Positions 1 to 7,094 are shown, counted from the stretch's first letter. The stretch is 8,355 bases of DNA from an uncultured Bacillota bacterium (GCA_958428295.1 CAUAFL010000020.1:1-8355), one strand, 5' to 3'. Notes: generated by a model from the letters alone, not told the origin. Numbers and translations are program-made.

Positions 1-2
1 AT

Positions 3-83
3 ATCATGCCCACCTATGATGGAACCGCTACGATGACGGGGAATAGTGGTCATGGTTTTGCCAAGATTACTTTTCTCAATTAG
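3..83 (+). CDS. C-terminal end of a probable glycine-rich surface protein (5' truncated by window)
   Basis: An open frame enters from the left edge and stops at TAG 81-83, giving 26 residues that end in GNSGHGFAKITFLN. The Gly/Asn-rich tail followed by a short beta-like strand (FAKITFL) resembles the C-termini of glycine-rich repeat surface proteins of gut Bacillota, which commonly end in a GNxGxGYAKI-type strand. That resemblance is from memory of the family. No start, signal peptide or anchor can be seen. It lies on the same strand as the BspA-type gene and 57 nt upstream of it. No clear terminator separates the two, but a new promoter lies in the gap, so the downstream gene need not depend on this one. 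The reading frame is fairly secure; the family assignment is tentative. Confidence 0.5.
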   Translation: MMPTYDGTATMTGNSGHGFAKITFLN

Positions 84-87
84 GGGG

Positions 88-115
88 TTAAAATATTCCG
101 AAAATTTGTTATAAT
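88..115 (+). promoter_or_regulatory. Extended -10 promoter of the BspA-type gene
   Basis: TATAAT at 110-115 is preceded by TG at 107-108, which makes a TGnTATAAT extended -10. The -35 is weak: TTAAAA at 88-93 with 16 bp spacing, as expected when an extended -10 compensates. Transcription would start near 122, leaving a leader of about 20 nt. AGGAG at 130-134 lies 6 nt before the ATG at 141. Confidence 0.65.
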
Positions 116-140
116 TGACTTATAAAATGAGGAGTATAGA

Positions 141-1661
141 ATGAAGAAAAAAGAATTACTAATTACCCTAAGTGCGATCTTAGCTTTAATCATTGGAATG
201 GGCTTAGTTAGCTACGCTGCGTTTAGTTATAGTAAGGCTGGAGAGAAAGTAAACAGTATCACCACTGGTGTCATGACGATGAATTATACAGAAAGTGATA
301 ATATTATGACAATAACGAATGCACTTCCAACCACCGATGTCACTGGAAAAACTAGGTTAACGAAAGGAGAATATTTTGATTTTAGTGTGACCACTACCAT
401 TCAAGGACAGAGTGTAGTAAACTGGGAAATCGCTGCTGAAGAGTTAGCGGATAGTACCTTTGATGGTAATAACATTAAATACTATTTAACAAAAATAAAT
501 GGTGCCGATGAAGAAGCGGTCATGGCTCCACAGGTTTATCATCCTAGTGATAGTGCTAATAGTGAAACCGGTAGACCAGCTTTAGAAATGAGTTTAGCAA
601 CTGGTAGCAGTAACGCCACCGAAACAATAAATTATCGGTTGCGTTTATGGGTAACGGATACCTATAATCCGCAGGGAGATGGCGGAGGATTAGTTTATAA
701 AACCAAAGTCAACGTCTATGGAAAAGTGCAAGATCCTAATGCTTTACCTGTGATGAAAGCATATAGTTCTGGCTCTACCGATGATTATCATAATAGTCTT
801 TATAAGACTAAAATTACCTCAATTACTACCAAAACTAATACACTTGTACCTGATGCCGCACTTGAAAATTGGGATATATCAGAAAAGGGAAATGGGAGCG
901 TTATAGCCTATATTGAAGATGATGGAAAAGGCGCTGGAACCTATAAACTAACACTCGGCGGTCAAAATGGGGTAGGGGCAAATCCTAATGCTAGCTATGC
1001 CTTCGCTGACTTTTCAGAGACAACTAGTATAGATCTTAGTAATTTAGACACCTCTAAAGTAACGGATATGAGTTATATGCTATCTTATTGTAGTAAGTTA
1101 ACAAATGTAAATATTGCTAATTTTGATACATCGAATGTCATTAATATGGCTGGGATGTTTGGTGGTTCAAGCCAATTGCAAACATTAAATTTAGAAAATT
1201 TTGATACCTCTAAAGTAAGTGATATGAGCTTTATGTTCTTCTTTTGTAGTAGCTTAACGGATATTAATCTTAGTTCCTTTAACACAGCCAATGTTGGAGC
1301 AATGACTAGTATGTTTAATTTATGTAGTAGTTTACAAAGTTTAGACTTAAGTCATTTTAATACTTCTAAGGTAACCAATATGCTTAGTATGTTTTCTGGT
1401 TGTAGTAATCTTACCAATCTTAATGTTAGCAATTTTGATACTGCCAAGGTAACGACGATGAGGAGTATGTTTGGCTCTTGTATGAAGTTAACTAATATTA
1501 CACTAGGAGTGAAATGGACAAATATTCCTGATACCGCTTTTCTAGGGTGGACAGAGGCCCAAACTATTACGGTAAAAGGCAGCTGTGCTAGTAAAAGTTA
1601 TGCAAGTGGCTGGAATGCTAGTGCTCATATTGTCTTTCAAGATGAACCAAGTGGTTGTTAA
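141..1661 (+). CDS. Secreted BspA-type (DUF285) leucine-rich-repeat surface protein with SipW-like signal segment
   Basis: 506 residues. Residues 1-27 are a Lys-rich start plus a hydrophobic segment. The following AAFSYSKAGEKVNSITTG resembles SipW-dependent signal peptides of TasA/camelysin-like proteins, so export is likely. Residues 28-195 look like a beta-rich TasA-like domain. Residues 240-300 (ENWDIS, then NPNASYAFADF) resemble the lead-in found before BspA repeats. Six repeats of exactly 26 residues follow (301-456), each with an F/L-(D/N)-T-(S/A)-(K/N)-V, M-x-x-M-(F/L) and C-S-x-L pattern. The tail (457-506) has TEAQTITVKG and cysteines at 482 and 506, which could form a disulfide. BspA/DUF285 proteins are known as surface or secreted adhesion-type proteins. 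No LPXTG-like motif, C-terminal membrane helix or charged tail is visible, so the mode of surface retention is unknown. AGGAG 6 nt upstream supports the start. The gene is convergent with RNase J. Confidence 0.85.
   Translation: MKKKELLITLSAILALIIGMGLVSYAAFSYSKAGEKVNSITTGVMTMNYTESDNIMTITNALPTTDVTGKTRLTKGEYFDFSVTTTIQGQSVVNWEIAAEELADSTFDGNNIKYYLTKINGADEEAVMAPQVYHPSDSANSETGRPALEMSLATGSSNATETINYRLRLWVTDTYNPQGDGGGLVYKTKVNVYGKVQDPNALPVMKAYSSGSTDDYHNSLYKTKITSITTKTNTLVPDAALENWDISEKGNGSVIAYIEDDGKGAGTYKLTLGGQNGVGANPNASYAFADFSETTSIDLSNLDTSKVTDMSYMLSYCSKLTNVNIANFDTSNVINMAGMFGGSSQLQTLNLENFDTSKVSDMSFMFFFCSSLTDINLSSFNTANVGAMTSMFNLCSSLQSLDLSHFNTSKVTNMLSMFSGCSNLTNLNVSNFDTAKVTTMRSMFGSCMKLTNITLGVKWTNIPDTAFLGWTEAQTITVKGSCASKSYASGWNASAHIVFQDEPSGC
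1041..1508 (+). repeat. Six in-frame 78-bp (26-residue) BspA/DUF285 repeats
   Basis: Repeat units start at residues 301, 327, 353, 379, 405 and 431 of the BspA-type protein, so the period is constant with no indels. Each has (N/S/H)-(F/L)-(D/N)-T near its start. Cys is at unit position 17 in five units, and the second unit has Ser there (residue 343). The units have diverged at DNA level, so recent copy-number change is not obvious. Confidence 0.9.
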
Positions 1662-1670
1662 ATAAAAACA

Positions 1671-1713
1671 AAAAGAAATCAAGGATTAACTATGTTCCTT
1701 GACTTCTTTTTTT
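1671..1713. terminator. Bidirectional intrinsic terminator between the BspA-type gene and RNase J
   Basis: The left arm at 1671-1685 pairs with 1696-1710 with one A/C mismatch (1678/1703), around a 10-nt loop. The GGA/TCC core is followed by T-rich sequence at 1707-1713 on the + strand. On the - strand, A-rich sequence at 1662-1674 supplies the U-tract. The right arm lies inside the last codons of RNase J, and the RNase J stop codon (1686-1688) sits in the loop, so one compact element ends both converging genes. Confidence 0.8.
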
Positions 1714-3377
1714 ATATCTACTACGATCGGTAATACAATTGGCTTTCTCCCAGTCAGTTCCATAATATAGGGAGTAAGATCCATTGCTAACTGACCTTTA
1801 ATATCATTAAAAGTAGCTTTATTGTCTGCTAGTTTATGATTGATAATACTGGCAGCTTTGAGTTCGATTTTCTTTAATAACTCTTCATTTTCATTAACGA
1901 GTACGAATCCTCTAGTAGTAATATTAGGACGAATTAATAATCGGCGTTTTTGAGCATCAATATTGGCAATGACCACTAAAATACCATCACTTGCCATAAT
2001 CTTTCGATCCTTTAATACGGCACTGCCGACTTCACCAATACGACTGCCATCAACATAAATATCATTATTAGGATAACTCATTCCTTTGGTTACATTGTGG
2101 TCCTTTAAGATAAGGCAATCGCCATTTTTTAGAATGAAAGTATTCTCTTTTGCAATCCCACAATCAATACCTAAGTTGGCATGTTGTTTTAACATCCGAT
2201 AATCCCCATGGAAGGGCATTAGATATTTTGGATTAAGCAACCTAATCATTAATTTTAACTCTTCTTGATTAGCATGCCCTGAAGTATGAAGGCTATTAAT
2301 GGTCATATTAGTAAAGACACGCACCCCTTTTAAGTAGAGCTTATTAATAGTCTTTGAAATACTAAGGGCATTACCAGGAATAGCACTAGATGAGAAAATT
2401 ACAATATCATCAGGTCGTAGCTTAATTTGTTTGTGAATTCCTTCCGCAATTCTTGATAATGCTGCTAATGGCTCTCCTTGTGAACCAGTACAGAGAATGG
2501 TTACCTCTCCCGGTTTTAAATGATTGGCTTCTTCTGCAGTGACTAAAAGCTCTTTGTGGTCAATATAACCACCTTTCATAGAAATATCAATATTATTTTC
2601 CATACTGCGACCGAATACACAGATTTTACGACCATGTTTGTAACAAGATTCAAAAATGTGTTTTAAACGGTATATGTTAGAAGCAAAGGTAGCAATAATG
2701 ATACGATTGTACTTATATTTGTCAAAAATATCAGTTAAAGTATCATCAACCCTGGACTCACTAATAGACATGCCTTCATTAAGCGCATTGGTACTATCAC
2801 TAATTAATAAATCCACGCCCTCATGTCCAAGGGTAGCCATCTTATATAGGTCAGCCATTGGTCCAATAGGTGTTAAGTCAAATTTAAAATCTCCCGTAGT
2901 GACGATTCTACCGTTTGGGGTAGTAATACAAATCCCATGAGAATCAGGAATGGAGTGCGTTGTTCGAATAAACTCGACCTCCATATATTTAAACTTTACT
3001 TTTGTATTTTCATCATATACATTTAAATGATCATAACGAATATTACGATCTTCTAACTTTAACTGAATTAATTCTTTTGCTTGATTAGGCGCATAAATTT
3101 GCGGAATATTGACACTTTGAAGTAAAAAGGGAATCGCTCCAATATGGTCTTCATGACCATGAGTAATAAATAGAGCTTTAATCTTATCTTCATTTTGTTT
3201 TAAAAAAGTATAATCTGGTAAAACATAATCAATTCCTAATAATTCTGCTTCTGCAAAAGAAACACCTGCATCGATGATGATAATTTCATCCTCGTGCATA
3301 ATACAATACATATTTTTTCCTACTTCACCTAAGCCGCCTAAGACAATAATTTTTGTTTCATTAGGCTGTTTGTTCAT
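1686..3377 (-). CDS. rnjA: Ribonuclease J (J1-type metallo-beta-lactamase/beta-CASP RNase)
   Basis: 563 residues, full length for the family (about 555). RNase J is a cytoplasmic RNase with 5'-to-3' exonuclease and endonuclease activity in mRNA decay and rRNA maturation of Bacillota. Zinc-ligand motifs visible in order are HGHEDH at 73-78, the His in THSIPDS (141), TGDFKFD at 161-167 (Asp163) and PFHGDYRML (His390). Beta-CASP motifs are SDSTNA (193-198), ATFASNIYR (229-237), CTGSQGEP (296-303) and HTSGHANQEE (364-373). The C-terminal part (about 450-563) matches the usual oligomerisation region in length. No catalytic residue appears lost. The ATG at 3375-3377 is preceded by AAAGGAG (complement of 3383-3389) with 5 nt spacing. 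The gene is divergent from the adhesin operon and converges on the BspA-type gene. J1 is preferred over J2 on overall motif resemblance, so the symbol is less certain than the function. Confidence 0.96.
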   Translation of the reverse strand: MNKQPNETKIIVLGGLGEVGKNMYCIMHEDEIIIIDAGVSFAEAELLGIDYVLPDYTFLKQNEDKIKALFITHGHEDHIGAIPFLLQSVNIPQIYAPNQAKELIQLKLEDRNIRYDHLNVYDENTKVKFKYMEVEFIRTTHSIPDSHGICITTPNGRIVTTGDFKFDLTPIGPMADLYKMATLGHEGVDLLISDSTNALNEGMSISESRVDDTLTDIFDKYKYNRIIIATFASNIYRLKHIFESCYKHGRKICVFGRSMENNIDISMKGGYIDHKELLVTAEEANHLKPGEVTILCTGSQGEPLAALSRIAEGIHKQIKLRPDDIVIFSSSAIPGNALSISKTINKLYLKGVRVFTNMTINSLHTSGHANQEELKLMIRLLNPKYLMPFHGDYRMLKQHANLGIDCGIAKENTFILKNGDCLILKDHNVTKGMSYPNNDIYVDGSRIGEVGSAVLKDRKIMASDGILVVIANIDAQKRRLLIRPNITTRGFVLVNENEELLKKIELKAASIINHKLADNKATFNDIKGQLAMDLTPYIMELTGRKPIVLPIVVDIKKEVKEHS

Positions 3378-3429
3378 TTTTTCTCCTTTCTTATTAAGTT
3401 AATAACTATAAAAGAACTAACCGACATAA

Positions 3430-3458
3430 ATTATACTATAAAGATCAATTTTTGTAAA
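3430..3458 (-). promoter_or_regulatory. RNase J promoter (minus strand)
   Basis: On the minus strand TTTACA (complement of 3453-3458, 5/6 to the -35 consensus) is followed after exactly 17 bp by TATAAT (complement of 3430-3435). Transcription would start near 3423, giving a leader of about 45 nt before the ATG. Confidence 0.8.
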
Positions 3459-3461
3459 CAC

Positions 3462-3490
3462 TTGCCAAACAGAAGAAGTTGTGGTATAAT
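3462..3490 (+). promoter_or_regulatory. Adhesin-sortase operon promoter with extended -10
   Basis: TTGCCA at 3462-3467 (5/6 to the -35 consensus), 17 bp spacing, TATAAT at 3485-3490, and TG at 3482-3483 making an extended -10. This is predicted to be a strong promoter. Its -35 lies 3 bp from the -35 of the opposing RNase J promoter. The leader is about 25 nt, with AGGGGG (3510-3515) 6 nt before the ATG at 3522. Confidence 0.85.
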
Positions 3491-3521
3491 ATGGGCACTA
3501 ATTGATATTAGGGGGTTATGT

Positions 3522-5615
3522 ATGAAAAATATGAAATTTAAACAGTGGGTGTTAGTAGCTACGATCTTATTAGTAGTGACAGCTATTACGCCAGTTTTTA
3601 CAGCGGTGGTATCAGCCAAGAGTGAGGCACCTAAATCATTTAATGCCACAAATGAAAAATACTTAGATGGCTATATTGCCGGTTATCACTTTGGTAAAAA
3701 GAAAACAACCAGTGGCAAATATGTGTATTGTAATGATATTCATAAGGGGACACCTTATGGGGAAAAGATGACGTTAATTGGAGAAGCACCAGCAGGAATT
3801 GCTTATATTCTTGAAAATGGTTATCCAAGTAAAAGTTTAACAGGTAATAGTGATTATGACTATTATATTACGCAAGCTGCTATTTGGTGGTATATTGATG
3901 ATACGACAGGAAGCAGCAACTTATCTTCTGCTTTTCGAACCGGATCTGATCCTTATAATTTGCGTAAATATGTAACAAAACTAGTCACAGGGGCTAAGAA
4001 AGTAAAATCTTATGAAAAAGCTAGTTTTACATTAGTTAACAGTGATAAAAAAATGACACTTAGTGGTGATGGTAAATATTATGAATCTAAAGCCATTAGT
4101 GTCAAAGCCAGCAATATTAAAGGAAATTATACAGTTTCTATGAGTGGAGTACCAAGTGGTGCAAAAATTGTTAATGCGTCTAGTGGTGCTAGTCAAAAGT
4201 CTTTTACAACCAAACAAAAATTTAAAATCCGTATTCCAGTAGCTAGTGTTAAGACTACCAAAATTAATATTACAGTAACGGCGAAAGCAACGGGTTCTAT
4301 CAATAAAGCATATGAATATAAATCAAGTGATGCCAGTGTTCAAAATGTCTATGGCTCAGCACTTTATCCAGATACGAATAGTTTAAGTGATAAAACAACG
4401 CTTTCTCTAAGTCCTAGTAAAGTAACGATTGAAAAAGTGGATGCAAAAACAGGTGCTGCTTTAGCAGGAGCTAAATTTGTTCTTTTGAACAGTAGTGGCG
4501 CAACAGTAGCTTCCTTTACCTCTACCACCAGTCCTTACGTGATTCAAAATTTACCGAATGGAACGTATACCTTAAAAGAAACAAGTGCTCCAGAAGGCTA
4601 TAAAATTGCACAAGAGACTACTAAGATTGTCATTACGGATACAAACCGTAATATTACCGTCAAGGTTGACAACCAACCAGATGATAATAGTTATATTAAA
4701 ATTATTAAAATCGATGCTAAAACAAAAGAAACATTAGCAGGTGCTAGCTTTGTCTTAATGGATAGTACGGGGAAAACAATTAGTACTTGGACCTCTACAA
4801 CAAGTGCTCATGTCATTAAAGATTTACCGAATGGAACATATATCGTAAAAGAAACAAAAGCTCCAGAAGGATATTTACTTTCTTCAGAAAGTAAAACGGC
4901 AGTTATTGATGATACCCATCGAGATATTACGATCACCATGGAAAATGAACCTGAGAGCAACTTAGTAAAAGTACTGAAGATTGATAAAACTAGTGGCGAA
5001 ACCTTAGCGGGGGCAACGTTTGAATTAACTGACAGCACCGGTAAAGTAATTACTAGCTGGACCTCTACTGTCAATGCCCATGTCATTAAGAACTTACCTA
5101 ATGGTACTTATTTCTTAAAGGAAACGAAAGCTCCAGAAGGGTATAAAATGTTACAAGAGAGTATCAAATTTACGATTGATGATAATAATCGTGAATTAAC
5201 GATTAAGATGGAAAATGAATCCATTACCAAATTAGTCAATATTTTGAAAATTGATAAACCAACAGGACAACCTTTAGCAGGAGCCCACCTAATAGTAAAA
5301 AATCCATTAGGGGAAGTAGTTGCTGACTTTATTACAGATGGTACACCATATACCTTAACAGGACTTAGTAATGGAGAATACACAGTAGAAGAGGAAAGTG
5401 CTCCAGAAGGCTATATTAAAAGCGATGAGATTTATCGATTTACCATCAGTGATGATACACCAACTGCCAAGGTAGTTTTTGAAAACTACCCTGAAGTGTA
5501 CGTACCAAATACTGCTAGTAATCATTCCATTTTCCCACCACTAATAGGAACCATGATTTTACTTTCAGGAATAGGATACTGTTATTACAATGGTAAGAAA
5601 CAAAAACAACAATAA
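3522..5615 (+). CDS. Cell-wall-anchored adhesin: Cys-Gln thioester domain, four SpaA/Cna-B domains, VPNTA sorting signal
   Basis: 697 residues from ATG 3522, chosen because AGGGGG lies 6 nt upstream; the in-frame TTG at 3462 is the -35 box. A signal peptide spans 1-32, with likely cleavage after VSA. Residues 40-160 resemble a thioester (TQXA) domain: Cys70 in YVYCND and Gln118 in ITQAAIWW are the predicted thioester pair. Residues 165-295 form a beta-rich linker domain. Four SpaA/Cna-B domains start near 301, 392, 482 and 572. Each retains Lys (305, 396, 486, 576), Glu in the APEGY strand (353, 444, 534, 624) and Asn (384, 475, 565, 655), the set that forms intramolecular Lys-Asn isopeptide bonds. 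VPNTA (661-665), a hydrophobic segment and the tail KKQKQQ form the sorting signal. No pilin motif of the YPKN type is present, so a monomeric stalked adhesin is likelier than a pilus backbone. The domain calls are strong; the binding target is unknown. Confidence 0.93.
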   Translation: MKNMKFKQWVLVATILLVVTAITPVFTAVVSAKSEAPKSFNATNEKYLDGYIAGYHFGKKKTTSGKYVYCNDIHKGTPYGEKMTLIGEAPAGIAYILENGYPSKSLTGNSDYDYYITQAAIWWYIDDTTGSSNLSSAFRTGSDPYNLRKYVTKLVTGAKKVKSYEKASFTLVNSDKKMTLSGDGKYYESKAISVKASNIKGNYTVSMSGVPSGAKIVNASSGASQKSFTTKQKFKIRIPVASVKTTKINITVTAKATGSINKAYEYKSSDASVQNVYGSALYPDTNSLSDKTTLSLSPSKVTIEKVDAKTGAALAGAKFVLLNSSGATVASFTSTTSPYVIQNLPNGTYTLKETSAPEGYKIAQETTKIVITDTNRNITVKVDNQPDDNSYIKIIKIDAKTKETLAGASFVLMDSTGKTISTWTSTTSAHVIKDLPNGTYIVKETKAPEGYLLSSESKTAVIDDTHRDITITMENEPESNLVKVLKIDKTSGETLAGATFELTDSTGKVITSWTSTVNAHVIKNLPNGTYFLKETKAPEGYKMLQESIKFTIDDNNRELTIKMENESITKLVNILKIDKPTGQPLAGAHLIVKNPLGEVVADFITDGTPYTLTGLSNGEYTVEEESAPEGYIKSDEIYRFTISDDTPTAKVVFENYPEVYVPNTASNHSIFPPLIGTMILLSGIGYCYYNGKKQKQQ
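4422..5492 (+). repeat. Four tandem SpaA/Cna-B domain repeats, about 270 bp each
   Basis: Units begin at about 4422, 4695, 4965 and 5235 (91, 90, 90 and about 86 residues). Units 2 and 3 are most alike, sharing the patterns WTST, AHVIK, LPNGTY and KETKAPEGY; unit 4 is the most diverged. The arrangement could permit recombination that changes stalk length. Confidence 0.88.
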
Positions 5616-6249
5616 ACCAAGTCGTATTTCTGCTAGCGGTGTGGCACTGATTAGCGCGAGTTTGATTGTCATAGGAGCACTGTTAGCAAGTACTAATTTT
5701 ATTAGTGAAAAACGGCTAATTGCTTACGATTATATGAACACAAAAATGGCAACTGCTGAAGTAATTGATACAAGTAATGTAACAGTTGTCGAAGAAACAA
5801 ATGAAAGTAACTCTGAAGTTCCTAATTCTTCAGCTTTTGATTTAACAAACTATATAGGGTATCTACAAATTCCTAAAATTAATTTTAACCGAGGATTTTA
5901 CGCACTAGGAGCAAGTGCTAATAACGTCGAAGAGAATATTGAAGTCATTGCTGGTAGTCAAATGCCCGATGTTAAAAAAGGTAATTTGATCATTGCCGGG
6001 CACTCTGGCACTGGTTGGAAAGCTTTCTTCAATGAGCTCTATCAATTAAATGTTGGTGATCAAGCCCAAGTGGTGTATCAAGATAAAACATATACTTACC
6101 AAATTACTAACATTTATAAAGCTCAAAAAATCGGAAAAATTGCTATTAAACGAGATTACACTAAAACAAGTTTGACATTAGTAACCTGTACAAACAATGA
6201 TAGTACAACACAAACAATTTATATTGCTGAGCTTATCGAGACAACATAA
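5590..6249 (+). CDS. Sortase family transpeptidase with Gln in place of the catalytic Arg
   Basis: 219 residues. One N-terminal membrane segment (about 17-36) is followed by an acidic, Ser/Asn-rich linker (55-85) and the sortase domain (88-219), which begins GYLQIPKINF. Catalytic His138 is in IAGHSG and Cys200 is in TLVTC. Sortases also use an Arg shortly after the Cys. Counting against the TC-x7-R pattern, that position is Gln208 (CAA at 6211-6213), and no Arg follows the Cys. Arg101 and Arg188 are the only arginines in the domain. There is no C-terminal membrane helix. The ATG at 5590 lies inside the adhesin gene (26-nt overlap, different frame). AGGA at 5573-5576 is rather far (13 nt), so translational coupling to the adhesin is likely. 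Its probable substrate is the VPNTA-bearing adhesin just upstream. The sortase class is not assigned with confidence. Confidence 0.92.
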   Translation: MVRNKNNNKPSRISASGVALISASLIVIGALLASTNFISEKRLIAYDYMNTKMATAEVIDTSNVTVVEETNESNSEVPNSSAFDLTNYIGYLQIPKINFNRGFYALGASANNVEENIEVIAGSQMPDVKKGNLIIAGHSGTGWKAFFNELYQLNVGDQAQVVYQDKTYTYQITNIYKAQKIGKIAIKRDYTKTSLTLVTCTNNDSTTQTIYIAELIETT

Positions 6250-6269
6250 TAATAAAGGGGGTGTTGGTG

Positions 6270-7094
6270 ATGAGTCCACTAACGTTATGGGAAAAATTGC
6301 AAGTAACATGGGAGGTTATTACATCTACACCTCTTTATGGATTTATCCTTGCCATTATCTTATTTCTAATTTATCTATTTATTACGACAAATAGTAGTAA
6401 TAAAAAGGAAAGTAAAAAAACCTATCTTTTAATCTACGCAGCGGTGGCTATCTTCCTTGGAATTCAGTATGGAAGTAGCATTGGTAGTCTAGTGGATTAT
6501 GCACTTAATCAAGTATTCATTACCTACTACTTTCCAAATATTGTGATCTATCTCTTAACATTTATTACGACAAATATCATATTATGGAAAACACTATTTA
6601 GCGATAAACTCTCTAAAAATATTAAAGTATTGACTTCTATTGTTTCAGGGACGATTATCTATCTATTTATTTTAATTGTTTCCTTACTTGCCAAGTTAAA
6701 GCTTAATGCCTTTAATTTAGAAGAGCTATATAGTAGTGAGCAGATGCGTAGTTTACTGGAAATTAGTATGTTTATCTTTATTGCTTGGATAGCAGTGTTA
6801 GTGATTTATCATTTGATTAAAAAGTATCAAATCAAACAAAACATTATTAAAATAGAAGAAGTTACTAACTATGAAGTACTTGATAATTTTAAACTAGAAA
6901 CCGCTACGGTAGCACCGAAGAAACCAGTCTTTTTCCCTGAACAATTAGAAGAAAAACAACAAATTGTTATCGAAAAGGAACCATTTACTTTGGAAGAATA
7001 TAAAATGATGGCTAAAATACTAAAAGAGGAAAAAGAAAAGGACAAAAATCCATTAAGTGAACTAAATGCTTTATATCGTAGTATTGAAGATTAA
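6270..7094 (+). CDS. Five-helix membrane protein of unknown function with charged cytoplasmic tail
   Basis: 274 residues from ATG 6270; the upstream in-frame GTG at 6261 overlaps the ribosome-binding site. The GGGGG tract at 6257-6261 lies 8 nt before the ATG. About five hydrophobic segments are visible, at roughly 22-39, 51-71, 86-108, 119-141 and 163-184. They are followed by a hydrophilic C-terminal region (185-274) rich in Lys and Glu, with a likely helix at 238-258 (EEYKMMAKILKEEKEK). The Lys-rich tail suggests a cytoplasmic C-terminus. I do not recognise the family and see no catalytic motif. It starts 20 nt after the sortase stop and is followed by a terminator, so it is the last gene of the adhesin-sortase operon. 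A role in adhesin export or anchoring is inferred from position only. Confidence 0.85.
   Translation: MSPLTLWEKLQVTWEVITSTPLYGFILAIILFLIYLFITTNSSNKKESKKTYLLIYAAVAIFLGIQYGSSIGSLVDYALNQVFITYYFPNIVIYLLTFITTNIILWKTLFSDKLSKNIKVLTSIVSGTIIYLFILIVSLLAKLKLNAFNLEELYSSEQMRSLLEISMFIFIAWIAVLVIYHLIKKYQIKQNIIKIEEVTNYEVLDNFKLETATVAPKKPVFFPEQLEEKQQIVIEKEPFTLEEYKMMAKILKEEKEKDKNPLSELNALYRSIED

Noticed and set aside
2656..2940. Plus-strand open frame inside RNase J
   Set aside because: It is opposite conserved beta-CASP motifs of RNase J, with no start signals or domain of its own.
3462..3521. N-terminal extension of the adhesin from TTG 3462
   Set aside because: The TTG is the -35 box of a strong promoter and the extension would cover the -10 as well. 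ATG 3522 has a good SD and begins a normal signal peptide.
4808..5383. Minus-strand open frames within the adhesin (also 3640-3828, 4032-4217) and within the BspA-type gene (1085-1291)
   Set aside because: They lie wholly inside well-supported genes, lack ribosome-binding sites and recognisable domains, and follow from the repeat and codon pattern of the real strand.
3522..5615. Pilus backbone subunit
   Set aside because: No YPKN-like pilin motif was found (only YPD at 282-284), and there is just one such protein beside the sortase, so a monomeric anchored adhesin fits better.
6261..6269. GTG 6261 as the start of the membrane protein
   Set aside because: It overlaps the GGGGG ribosome-binding site. 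ATG 6270 has proper spacing from that site.
6197..6394. 65-residue plus-strand frame across the sortase-membrane protein junction
   Set aside because: It overlaps both real genes in another frame, and its start lies in the codons around the sortase active site with no SD.
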